Source of the DNA: Megasphaera hominis
Lineage (GTDB): Bacteria > Bacillota > Negativicutes > Veillonellales > Megasphaeraceae
Direction: 5' to 3'
DNA: 12,485 bases
Assembly (NCBI RefSeq): GCF_014269395.1
Contig: NZ_JACOGK010000051.1
Location: 1 to 12,485, forward strand
The position numbers and the translations under genes were made by a program. The notes below the pieces were generated by a model. That model worked only from the letters and a program-made list of their open reading frames with translations. It searched no databases and was not told the origin of the DNA. Shown here one piece after another: positions 6,891 through 12,485 of the stretch (position 1 is its first letter; each line of letters opens with the position of its first letter).

Positions 6891-6925
6891 AAAAAATCCC
6901 CCTGCCTGAACAGACAGAGGGATTT
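6891..6925 (-). terminator. Rho-independent terminator of the dpaL-ridA unit
   Basis: A 15-bp stem (6894-6908 with 6911-6925), complementary apart from two G-U pairs, is followed on the minus strand by TTTTTT. It begins four bases after the ridA stop codon and closes the symporter-dpaL-ridA unit. Confidence 0.93.
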
Positions 6926-6928
6926 GCA

Positions 6929-7312
6929 TTACGTACGGGCTGCTGCCACTACTTCAATTTCAACCAAGGCATCCTTTGGCAGCCGGGCTACTTCTACGCA
7001 CGACCGGGCGGGAAAAGGTTCCGAGAAATACTGGGCATATACTTCGTTTACAGCCCCGAAGTTATTCATATCGCTGATAAAAACCGTCGTCTTGATGACA
7101 TCAGCCAGACTGCAGCCGGCTTGTTCGAGAATGGCTTTTACATTTTCAATGGAGGCCTTGGTCTGTTCCTGTACAGTGGCCGGGAAAGCGCCGGTCCGCA
7201 TATCGATGGGCAGCTGGCCTGACGTATAAACGACGCCATTATACGTGATGGCCTGGGAATAGGGGCCGATAGCGGCCGGTGCTTTGGTCGTAACAATTAC
7301 TTCTTTCGTCAT
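6929..7312 (-). CDS. ridA: RidA family enamine/imine deaminase
   Basis: This 127-residue RidA (YjgF/YER057c/UK114) protein would be a cytosolic trimer. RidA speeds hydrolysis of reactive enamines and imines such as 2-aminoacrylate to the keto acid and ammonia, protecting PLP enzymes from damage. Visible features are APAAIGPYSQAI (11-22), YTSGQLP (29-35) and PARSCVEVARLPKDALVEIE (101-120). Arg103 corresponds to the essential Arg105 of E. coli RidA, and Cys105 and Glu120 are also in place. The start is the ATG at 7312 with AAAGGAG upstream. It lies 38 bp behind dpaL, whose reaction produces 2-aminoacrylate, so it is very likely a detoxifying or accelerating partner in the same mRNA. Confidence 0.95.
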   Translation of the reverse strand: MTKEVIVTTKAPAAIGPYSQAITYNGVVYTSGQLPIDMRTGAFPATVQEQTKASIENVKAILEQAGCSLADVIKTTVFISDMNNFGAVNEVYAQYFSEPFPARSCVEVARLPKDALVEIEVVAAART

Positions 7313-7350
7313 AATACATGCTCCTTTGTTTAATTCAATATAGTATAGCC

Positions 7351-8550
7351 TTAGCGGGATGGGTATTTTCCTTCCCAGACGATACGGCGATAATTTTCTT
7401 TATCTGTGTCTCCTTCAGTAGAAATACAGAGTATGCGGCTGTCTGCAGTAAGACCTAACTGCTGTTTCATAGCCTGCAGGCTGTCTTTCGAGAGGACATC
7501 ATAGACAAACCCCGTCGTAGCAGCTCCGCTTTCACCGGAAATAACGGCTGTATCGCCTGGCAGGGGATTGCCCAGAACACGCATGCCATCGGCTGCCGTA
7601 GCATCCGGAACGGAGGCAAAATGATCGGCATGATCATGGAGAATACGCCAGCCCGTCGTGCAAGGCACACCGCAAGCCAGTCCGGCCATAATCGTATCCA
7701 TCTCGGTCGTTACAGGATGCAGCTGTCCATCATTGGCCTTTGCTGTCGCATAGATGCAGTTGGCCTTTTCCGGTTCGACAATCGTTACAATGGGCGCATC
7801 AGGTCCATCACCATAATAATCGGCAAAGAAGCCTGTCATGGCCCCACTCATAGCACCGACACCGGCCTGAAGGAAAATATGTGTCGGACGGATGCCTGCC
7901 AGCTGCTGCACAATTTCATAAGCCATAGTCGTATATCCCTGCATAATATGGCCGGGGATTTCTGTATATCCTTCCCAGTCCGTATCCTGCACGAGAACCC
8001 AGCCGTTTTTTTCTGCCTGTTCACTGGCAAAACGAACGGCATCATCGTACGATAACGCTGTGATTTCTGCGTTTGCCCCCAAGGCCTGAATATTATGCAG
8101 CCGTTCCGGTGCGCTCCCTTTAGGCATATAGACGACGCAGTTCTGGTGCAGCTGCTTTGCCGTCCAGGCAATACCCCGGCCATGGTTACCATCTGTTGCC
8201 GTAACGAAGGTAAGTTTCCCCAATTTGTCAGCTATTTCCTGACTGATCAGCCGGTCATACGGCAGCTCCGGCAAGGGAATGCCCAATTTTTGAGCAATGT
8301 ATGTGCCAATACAAAAGCTGCCACCCAGGCCTTTGAAGGCATTGAGACCGAAGCGTTTGCTTTCATCCTTTACGTGAATGGACTGCACGCCCAGTGCCTG
8401 GGCCAAATGGGACAGAGAAATAAGCGGCGTAGCTTCATAACCGGGAAAGCTACGATGGAACGCCTGCGCTTCCTTCGCCTTTTCATAACCAAAAGCGGAA
8501 ACATCCTGGCCGTGTTGTGGCCGGGTTAAGGAAACAAGTTCATAGGACAT
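7351..8550 (-). CDS. dpaL: Diaminopropionate ammonia-lyase
   Basis: This 399-residue PLP enzyme (fold type II) converts 2,3-diaminopropionate to pyruvate and two ammonia molecules. It matches E. coli YgeX/DpaL closely in length and motifs. KDESKRFGLNAFKGLGG near 61-77 holds the PLP lysine, Lys73. TATDGNHGRG (117-126) holds Asp120, which in DpaL serves as a catalytic base for the D-isomer. AGVGAMSG (229-236) is the phosphate-binding loop, and ISTEGDTD (376-383) closes the site. I start at the ATG at 8550 because GGAAGGAG lies eight bases upstream; a start nine codons earlier would swallow that ribosome binding site. It lies between the AGCS symporter and ridA. In E. coli ygeX neighbours a sigma-54 activator and xanthine dehydrogenase genes, as in this window. 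Confidence 0.95.
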   Translation of the reverse strand: MSYELVSLTRPQHGQDVSAFGYEKAKEAQAFHRSFPGYEATPLISLSHLAQALGVQSIHVKDESKRFGLNAFKGLGGSFCIGTYIAQKLGIPLPELPYDRLISQEIADKLGKLTFVTATDGNHGRGIAWTAKQLHQNCVVYMPKGSAPERLHNIQALGANAEITALSYDDAVRFASEQAEKNGWVLVQDTDWEGYTEIPGHIMQGYTTMAYEIVQQLAGIRPTHIFLQAGVGAMSGAMTGFFADYYGDGPDAPIVTIVEPEKANCIYATAKANDGQLHPVTTEMDTIMAGLACGVPCTTGWRILHDHADHFASVPDATAADGMRVLGNPLPGDTAVISGESGAATTGFVYDVLSKDSLQAMKQQLGLTADSRILCISTEGDTDKENYRRIVWEGKYPSR

Positions 8551-8580
8551 AGTGTGTACTCCTTCCGTGATTTGCACTTC

Positions 8581-8608
8581 ATTATACGTGCTATTTTATA
8601 AAAATGAA
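8581..8608 (-). promoter_or_regulatory. Candidate internal promoter for dpaL-ridA
   Basis: Perfect -10 hexamer TATAAT (8581-8586, minus strand) with a weak TTCATT (8603-8608) 16 bases upstream. It lies in the 78-bp gap between the symporter stop codon and dpaL. No convincing terminator is seen in that gap, so dpaL-ridA may be read both from the symporter promoter and from here. Confidence 0.5.
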
Positions 8609-8628
8609 TTAGCATACGGCTCCTTGGA

Positions 8629-10071
8629 TCAGTGACTAAAATCCGGTTTTGTTACTTCCTGTTCATCGGAGCACTTGCCAAGATCCAGCTTGGTAACATC
8701 TTGATCAGGTTGCCAACAGGGTGTCTTGCCCCGGGCAGATTGACCAGCGTAATCCTTTAAAATATAGATGACATATTTAGATAAGCCCCAAAGTGCGATA
8801 GCATTAAAGAACACCATAAAGGCACTGGCAAAGTCTACCAATTCCCAGACAACAGGAACCGGCGCGACGGCACCGACCAGGACGAGGCCGCAGCAAATGA
8901 CGCGATAGACCAGCACTGCTTTTGGGGACTGCACCAAATGTCTCAAGTTAACTTCTCCATAGTAATTATCCGCCAAGAGCGTCGTAAAGCCAAACAAGGT
9001 CATGGGCAGGAATATGGCCCAGCGTCCCATAGGTCCCAAATTGCTTTCAAAGGCACTTTGGGTAAGGGCAATACCCGTTTCACCGGAGCCTATTTGCCCC
9101 GAAAGCAGAATGCAAAAGGCAGTACAACTGCAAATAATGATCGTCGTAATGAAAGTCCCCAGCATGGCTGCAAAGCCCTGGTTCACCGGATGCGGAACAA
9201 TGGCTGTCGCATGCATACTGGGAGCTGTCCCTTTACCGGCATCATTGGTAAAAAGCCCGCGGGCTACACCATAGCGAAAGGCTTCCTGCATCGTATAGCC
9301 GGCAGCACCACCCGCTGCAGACTGAAAGTTGAAGGCTGACGAGAAAATCGTTTCAATCATCCCTGGCAATAAAGAAAAATGAGTAAGCACAACATAAACA
9401 GCCATTACAAGATACCCCATGGCAACAAAGGGAACAATCGTCGACGCGACTTTTGACAGTCGCTTAATCCCGCCAAAAATGACCAGGCCTACAAAAAGGA
9501 GCAGGACCATACCGGCAAAGAGGGGGGAAATATCCACAACGCCTGTAACGGCCAGGGAGACCGAATTGGTTTGCACCATAAAGTCAAACACGCCCATGCC
9601 AATCATGATACTCACAGAAAGCAATACGGACAAGACGTGACTGTGCATACCTTTTTCCATATAATAGGCCGGACCACCGCGATACGTACCATCGGGATTC
9701 TTTTCCCGGAAGAGCTGGGCCAAGGTCGCTTCGGCAAAGCTGATAGGCATGCCCAGGAGAGCTGTCATCCACATCCAAAAGACGGCACCGGGACCACCGG
9801 ACGCAATGGCCGTTGCAACCCCAACAAAACAGCCGGTTCCTACTTGCCCTCCCAAGGCGGAGCAAAGAGCTGCAAACCCACTGATACTACCGGATTCATT
9901 TTCATTACTATGCAGGCTTGCTTTCAGGTTGCTAAATAAACGGGTAAAATACCGTATTTGCGGAAAATGAAGGCGACACGTAAGATAAATCCCCGTACAA
10001 AGTAAAAGTCCTGCCACGAGCCAGCCCCAAAAGATATTGTTCAGGTACTGAATAATTTCCATAATTTCCAT
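8629..10071 (-). CDS. AGCS family amino acid:cation symporter
   Basis: This 480-residue integral membrane protein of the alanine-or-glycine:cation symporter (AGCS, AlsT-like) family has about ten or eleven hydrophobic segments and no signal peptide. Family landmarks are GTGCFVGVATAIASGGPGAV (78-97), FWMWMTALLGM, DGTYRGGPAYYMEKG (127-141), RGLFTNDAGKGTAP (271-284) and HPVNQGF (294-300). Two positions depart from the consensus as I remember it: Cys81 where GN(I/L)xGV is usual, and a GTFITT segment (305-310) where EVFxDT is usual, so both acidic residues are gone. The hydrophilic C-terminal tail (about 441-480) is longer than needed. The start is the ATG at 10071 with AAGGAG upstream. Alanine, glycine or, given dpaL downstream, diaminopropionate or a related amino acid could be the cargo. 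Confidence 0.9.
   Translation of the reverse strand: MEIMEIIQYLNNIFWGWLVAGLLLCTGIYLTCRLHFPQIRYFTRLFSNLKASLHSNENESGSISGFAALCSALGGQVGTGCFVGVATAIASGGPGAVFWMWMTALLGMPISFAEATLAQLFREKNPDGTYRGGPAYYMEKGMHSHVLSVLLSVSIMIGMGVFDFMVQTNSVSLAVTGVVDISPLFAGMVLLLFVGLVIFGGIKRLSKVASTIVPFVAMGYLVMAVYVVLTHFSLLPGMIETIFSSAFNFQSAAGGAAGYTMQEAFRYGVARGLFTNDAGKGTAPSMHATAIVPHPVNQGFAAMLGTFITTIIICSCTAFCILLSGQIGSGETGIALTQSAFESNLGPMGRWAIFLPMTLFGFTTLLADNYYGEVNLRHLVQSPKAVLVYRVICCGLVLVGAVAPVPVVWELVDFASAFMVFFNAIALWGLSKYVIYILKDYAGQSARGKTPCWQPDQDVTKLDLGKCSDEQEVTKPDFSH
10054..10071 (-). repeat. Tandem 9-bp duplication creating two in-frame starts for the symporter
   Basis: ATGGAAATT is repeated twice head to tail on the minus strand, giving the N-terminus Met-Glu-Ile-Met-Glu-Ile. 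The first ATG has the better spacing (eight bases) from AAGGAG; the second would start three codons later. It looks like a slippage duplication. Confidence 0.7.
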
Positions 10072-10131
10072 AATTGACGCTCCTTACGATCTTTTTCTAA
10101 AAAAGCAGATGCTACTTCACGTTCTATTACG

Positions 10132-10186
10132 CTAGTCTTTCCATCTGACCGGAACAGGATGCTTCGACTAGACATTCCTATTCCGG
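10132..10186 (-). other. Interleaved inverted repeats (possible pseudoknot) in the symporter leader
   Basis: In transcript order, CCGGAATAGG (10186-10177) pairs with CCTGTTCCGG (10158-10149), ten pairs with one G-U. Inside that loop CTAGTC (10171-10166) can pair with GACTAG (10137-10132) further downstream. The two stems interleave, which is the topology of an H-type pseudoknot with connecting loops of about 5, 7 and 11 bases. The alternative is that the six-base match is chance and only the hairpin forms. It lies 60 to 115 bases before the start codon, after the predicted transcription start. Confidence 0.4.
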
Positions 10187-10272
10187 GCACCAGCCATTTT
10201 TTTAGCCAGGCTTCTCTCCTTTCCTATGTATATCTTCCTGCGTATATGTATGTTGTTCTTTACCTGTATATA

Positions 10273-10289
10273 TGAAATAATCGTGCCAA
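10273..10289 (-). promoter_or_regulatory. Sigma-54-type (-24/-12) promoter for the symporter-dpaL-ridA unit
   Basis: The minus strand reads TTGGCACG-ATTA-TTTCA. The -24 element is a perfect match to YTGGCACG and the four-base spacing to the -12 element is correct. The -12 element is TTTC instead of TTGC, so one of the near-invariant bases is missing. The gene just upstream encodes a sigma-54 activator, which supports the call. The start would be near 10262, giving a leader of about 190 bases. Confidence 0.6.
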
Positions 10290-10350
10290 TATTTGTGTGT
10301 GTTACAAAAGGCCATTTTAAGCGTTTTCTCGGGAAATCAGCGCATAAAAT

Positions 10351-10411
10351 AAAAAAAAGCGCAGCCTATCATTATCATAATGATTTATCAAAACGATAAT
10401 AATTGACTGCG
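10351..10411 (-). terminator. Rho-independent terminator of the activator gene
   Basis: Outer arms at 10395-10411 and 10360-10376 (minus strand CGCAGTCAATTATTATC with GATAATGATAGGCTGCG) pair over 17 positions with three imperfect or wobble pairs. Eight T residues (minus strand) follow at 10358-10351. It begins 13 bases after the activator stop codon. Confidence 0.85.
10368..10384. repeat. 17-bp perfect palindrome, candidate activator site
   Basis: ATCATTAT-C-ATAATGAT has two eight-base arms around one base. It lies about 105-120 bp upstream of the start expected from the -24/-12 promoter, a usual distance for a sigma-54 enhancer site. It is embedded in the terminator of the activator gene, so the symmetry may partly reflect RNA folding. 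The bases also loosely resemble a Fur box. Confidence 0.4.
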
Positions 10412-10424
10412 TTTTGTTCTGTAC

Positions 10425-12197
10425 TTAGCGATACTTTTCCAGTTTCCGATATAACGTGGCAATGCCAATGCCCAGCCGTTTCGCAGCTTCCTGCTTACCT
10501 TCCATGGTTTCGCCACAGACGGATAGGGCGTGCAGGATGGCTTCTTTTTCCAGATCTTTTAGCTTGACAATCCCTTCATTCCCGGCCTGGGCGGTTTCTT
10601 CTTCAGCCGGGTGATCCGAGGGAAGTCCCGCATCGTGATAGTGGCGGATATTTTCCGGCAAGCATTGCGTCGTCAGGACACCTGAATCTGACATGTTGAC
10701 CATGAACTCGATGGTATTTTCCAGCTCCCGCACATTGCCCGGCCAAGAGTATTCTTTTAGAATCTGCAGTGTGTGCGGCTCCATGGTCATGGTGCTACGG
10801 GAGAAAAGGCGGCTGTATTTCTTGAGCAGCAGCTGGATTAAGGCTGGAATATCTTCCTTCCGTTCCCGTAAAGGTGGTATGAGCAAGGGGATGACATTCA
10901 ACCGGTAATAGAGGTCGCGGCGGAACTTGTTTTCCCGGATCAGCGTGACCAGATCTTTATTGGTCGCGGCAATGACGCGCACGTCGATGTCGATGATTTG
11001 ATTGGAACCGATACGGGATAGCTTACGGTCTTGTAATACACTCAAGAGCTTTACTTGCAAATACAAGGGCATATCGCCGATTTCGTCGAGAAAAATGGTT
11101 CCCTTGTCGGCCATTTCAAATTTGCCGATTTTGCCGCGCGGGTCAGCACCGGTAAAAGCACCTTTGACATAGCCGAAGAGCTCGCTTTCTAAGAGCGTAT
11201 CGGGAATGGCACCACAATTGACCGACACAAAGGGTTTATCCTTACGGGCGCCTTCACTGTGGATGACCCGGGCGATGAGGCCCTTGCCGACACCGCTTTC
11301 GCCGGTAATGAGTACGGTCGATGATGAGTCAGCTACTTTCCGGATCTGCTTTTTCAACTGGCGCATATTGTCGGCCTGGCCAATGATCTGGCTTACTCCC
11401 TGTTCCTGATCGAGGTTGGTCAATTGATAGATAGACGATTTTACATTTTTCAGATTGTTGAACAGAAAAATATGATCATACCCGGCTAAGGGCGAATCAA
11501 TCGTAATCATTTCACCGTAACATACGATTGTCCGGTCATTGGCCGAAATGGCATATTCCTTCTGGTCCAGGATAGTGTCACCCGTTTCTTTAATGGTCAC
11601 CGTATGTCCTAAGAGTTCTATACCTGGCAACTGGTTGACAGCGCTCGTATTGGCACCCTGGACACGGCCATCCTGACGCAATAGCAAAACCCCTTCGGCA
11701 ACGTGGCTGATAACCTCATTGAGAACATCCATGGTCTGCTTCGTACGCAAGGATTCCTGGTATTCGTAAGCCTTCGTGCTGATGAAATCAGCAATCGTCT
11801 TGGTAAATTCCCGATAGGCCGTGACGTTGGCAGCAACCCGCGCCTGAGCCGCCTGGTTAAAACAAATAAGGCCAATAACACCAATCCGTTCTTCCCCTAG
11901 CGTAATGGGCATAGCCAATTCCGTCAGTTCATGACATTCCTCCTTTTGGGAGCAATAGCGGCACAATTCATTTTCCTTGGGATTATCTATATAGCAAGTC
12001 TCTCCCGTTTGCAGTACATAGTTATAAATGCGTCCTTCGTTAGCCATGCTCTTGCTGATATTCGTATTCTTGATACCTGTACCGGCAATGCGGTCCAGGC
12101 GCGTATCGACGATTTCTACATCGACACGCGTTACCTGTTCGATAATTTGTGCATATTTTATAACAGCCGGCTGAATCCGCTTCAATACCGTTGGCAT
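10425..12197 (-). CDS. Sigma-54-dependent transcriptional activator, YgeV-like
   Basis: This 590-residue enhancer-binding protein has, in order: an N-terminal GAF-like sensor domain (about 1-145), a PAS-like domain (about 155-250), a AAA+ ATPase (about 268-500) and a Fis-type helix-turn-helix (about 550-590). The ATPase shows Walker A GESGVGKG (299-306), the sigma-54 contact loop GAFTGA (346-351), Walker B GTIFLDE (366-372), FRRDLYYRLNV (425-435) and WPGNVRELEN (485-494). The sensor has Cys68 and a C-x2-C-x5-C set (79, 82, 88). Length, the N-terminal VEIVDxxLxRIAGTG pattern and the ending LGIGIATLYRK closely recall E. coli YgeV, which sits between xdhABC and ygeWXY. The ATG at 12197 has GAGGTG upstream. 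It probably activates the symporter-dpaL-ridA unit, perhaps also the hydroxylase genes. Confidence 0.93.
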   Translation of the reverse strand: MPTVLKRIQPAVIKYAQIIEQVTRVDVEIVDTRLDRIAGTGIKNTNISKSMANEGRIYNYVLQTGETCYIDNPKENELCRYCSQKEECHELTELAMPITLGEERIGVIGLICFNQAAQARVAANVTAYREFTKTIADFISTKAYEYQESLRTKQTMDVLNEVISHVAEGVLLLRQDGRVQGANTSAVNQLPGIELLGHTVTIKETGDTILDQKEYAISANDRTIVCYGEMITIDSPLAGYDHIFLFNNLKNVKSSIYQLTNLDQEQGVSQIIGQADNMRQLKKQIRKVADSSSTVLITGESGVGKGLIARVIHSEGARKDKPFVSVNCGAIPDTLLESELFGYVKGAFTGADPRGKIGKFEMADKGTIFLDEIGDMPLYLQVKLLSVLQDRKLSRIGSNQIIDIDVRVIAATNKDLVTLIRENKFRRDLYYRLNVIPLLIPPLRERKEDIPALIQLLLKKYSRLFSRSTMTMEPHTLQILKEYSWPGNVRELENTIEFMVNMSDSGVLTTQCLPENIRHYHDAGLPSDHPAEEETAQAGNEGIVKLKDLEKEAILHALSVCGETMEGKQEAAKRLGIGIATLYRKLEKYR

Positions 12198-12225
12198 ACT
12201 GTCACCTCACTGGTTTCTCGTATTT

Positions 12226-12245
12226 TTTCCATTGTAGCATGGAAA
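12226..12245. repeat. Inverted repeat across the -10 box of the activator promoter
   Basis: TTTCCAT-TGTAGC-ATGGAAA has two perfect seven-base arms around six bases, and its centre covers the -10 hexamer at 12231-12236. This is where a repressor or autoregulating protein would block transcription. No second copy of the same dyad was seen in the window. Confidence 0.45.
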
Positions 12246-12258
12246 CCGGCAAAAGCAA
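12231..12258 (-). promoter_or_regulatory. Sigma-70-type promoter of the activator gene
   Basis: Minus strand TTGCTT (12253-12258), 16 bases, TACAAT (12231-12236, five of six matches), about 35 bases before the start codon. It lies wholly between the IS end and the gene, so the insertion has left it intact. Confidence 0.55.
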
Positions 12259-12297
12259 CTGCCCCATTTATCACAACAAAAACAGCCACACCATCCC

Positions 12298-12322
12298 TGA
12301 ACCGCTCCCCGTCAAGTAGACA
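12298..12322. repeat. Putative terminal inverted repeat of the IS
   Basis: About 25 bases starting TGAACCGCTCCC and ending GTCAAGTAGACA, in the style of IS3-family (IS150-group) ends with a terminal TG. The exact outer boundary is inferred, as the partner repeat is not in the window. Confidence 0.6.
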
Positions 12323-12350
12323 GAGCAAAAAATAAAACATGTACTTATTA

Positions 12351-12378
12351 CTGCCACCGATATCCGGTGGCAGTTTTT
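12351..12378 (+). terminator. Hairpin after the transposase stop codon
   Basis: Arms CTGCCACCG (12351-12359) and CGGTGGCAG (12365-12373) form a perfect nine-pair stem followed on the plus strand by TTTTT. In that orientation it would stop transcription entering the IS from the activator side. On the minus strand it directly follows the transposase stop, but no T-run is adjacent. Confidence 0.65.
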
Positions 12379-12485
12379 ATGCTGCCACGTAATAGTTATT
12401 GTGCTTTTCCATCGGGGTTACTACACCCAGTTTTCTCTGTAAACGCTTAGTATTGTAATAGCCAATGTAATCTTCAATCATTGCA
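12377..12485 (-). CDS. IS3-family transposase, C-terminal end (partial)
   Basis: The last 35 codons and stop of a transposase whose start lies beyond the right edge. The peptide MIEDYIGYYNTKRLQRKLG followed by VVTPMEKH matches the end of the DDE integrase domain of IS3/IS150-type OrfB proteins, where YIxYYNxxRxQxKLxxxTPxE is typical. The catalytic residues are upstream and not visible, so activity cannot be judged. It ends at the TAA at 12377-12379, immediately before the IS hairpin. Confidence 0.85.
   Translation of the reverse strand, partial: AMIEDYIGYYNTKRLQRKLGVVTPMEKHNNYYVAA

Larger units (their letters stand above)
10072..10424 (-). promoter_or_regulatory. Control region between the activator and symporter genes
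   Basis: This 353-bp gap has no gene. Reading leftwards on the minus strand it holds the activator terminator (10411-10351), a 17-bp palindrome inside it (10384-10368), a -24/-12-type promoter (10289-10273), about 190 bases of leader with a pseudoknot-capable inverted repeat pair (10186-10132), and the symporter ribosome binding site AAGGAG. I do not recognise a glycine riboswitch, T-box or other known aptamer in the leader. Confidence 0.6.
12298..12485 (-). mobile_element. Partial IS3-family insertion sequence
   Basis: This is the 3' end of an insertion sequence that continues past the right edge. It contains the last transposase codons, a hairpin after the stop and an end that begins TGAACCGCTCCC at 12298. 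It lies about 100 bp upstream of the activator start codon. The left-hand end and the target duplication are outside the window, so completeness is unknown. Confidence 0.8.

Noticed and set aside
7621..8529. Two 144-codon plus-strand frames opposite dpaL
   Set aside because: They are antisense to an assured gene, lack ribosome binding sites and encode no recognisable domain.
8551..8577. Nine-residue longer DpaL
   Set aside because: The extra codons include the ribosome binding site of the ATG at 8550, and that ATG gives the family's length.
10072..10262. Glycine riboswitch upstream of the AGCS gene
   Set aside because: Expected because such riboswitches often precede AGCS genes, but the conserved aptamer core was not found; only a stray GGAGAG resembles part of it.
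10368..10384. Fur box
   Set aside because: The ATAATGAT/ATCATTAT symmetry loosely resembles one, but the hexamer arrangement is different, it lies inside a terminator and no iron-related gene is next to it.
1..12485. tRNA, rRNA genes and CRISPR arrays
   Set aside because: No cloverleaf-like segment, rRNA-like segment or regularly spaced repeats were seen on reading through both strands.

Overview
The window reads as a chromosomal accessory-metabolism region of an anaerobic Firmicute. The moderate GC content, the sigma-54 activator with a Cys-containing sensor domain, the family III CoA-transferase and the clostridial-type molybdenum hydroxylase fit a member of the Negativicutes. Megasphaera is my best guess, but this is inference from style and gene content, not a database match. 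Every gene I accept lies on the minus strand, so transcription runs from the right end of the window to the left.

Layout in order of transcription. (1) 12485-12298: the end of an IS3-family insertion sequence, with the last 35 transposase codons and a terminal repeat. (2) 12197-10425: a sigma-54-dependent activator resembling E. coli YgeV, with its own sigma-70-type promoter (12258-12231) and terminator (10411-10351). (3) 10424-10072: a 353-bp control region with a near-consensus -24/-12 promoter, a 17-bp palindrome about 110 bp upstream of the expected start, and a long leader able to form a pseudoknot-like fold. (4) 10071-6929: an AGCS-family amino acid:cation symporter, diaminopropionate ammonia-lyase (dpaL) and ridA, closed by a strong terminator. 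(5) 6736-5960: tatD with a TTG start and its own terminator. (6) 5826-5158: a CpXC-domain protein of unknown role. (7) 5082-1539: a three-subunit molybdenum hydroxylase (FAD, 2Fe-2S and Mo subunits) with overlapping stop and start codons. (8) 1475-258: a family III CoA-transferase placed directly behind a terminator-like hairpin. (9) 257-1: two candidate promoters reading left, out of the window.

How the genes may work together. DpaL splits 2,3-diaminopropionate into pyruvate and ammonia through 2-aminoacrylate, and RidA removes this kind of reactive enamine/imine, so the adjacent dpaL-ridA pair makes biochemical sense. The symporter upstream is a plausible importer, and the activator a plausible inducer acting at the -24/-12 promoter. 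In E. coli a similar activator (YgeV), a DpaL (YgeX) and a molybdenum hydroxylase (XdhABC) are also neighbours, so the same partnership appears here in a rearranged form without ygeW, ygeY or hyuA in view. The physiological substrates of the hydroxylase and the CoA-transferase cannot be read from the sequence. No tRNA, rRNA or CRISPR array was seen.
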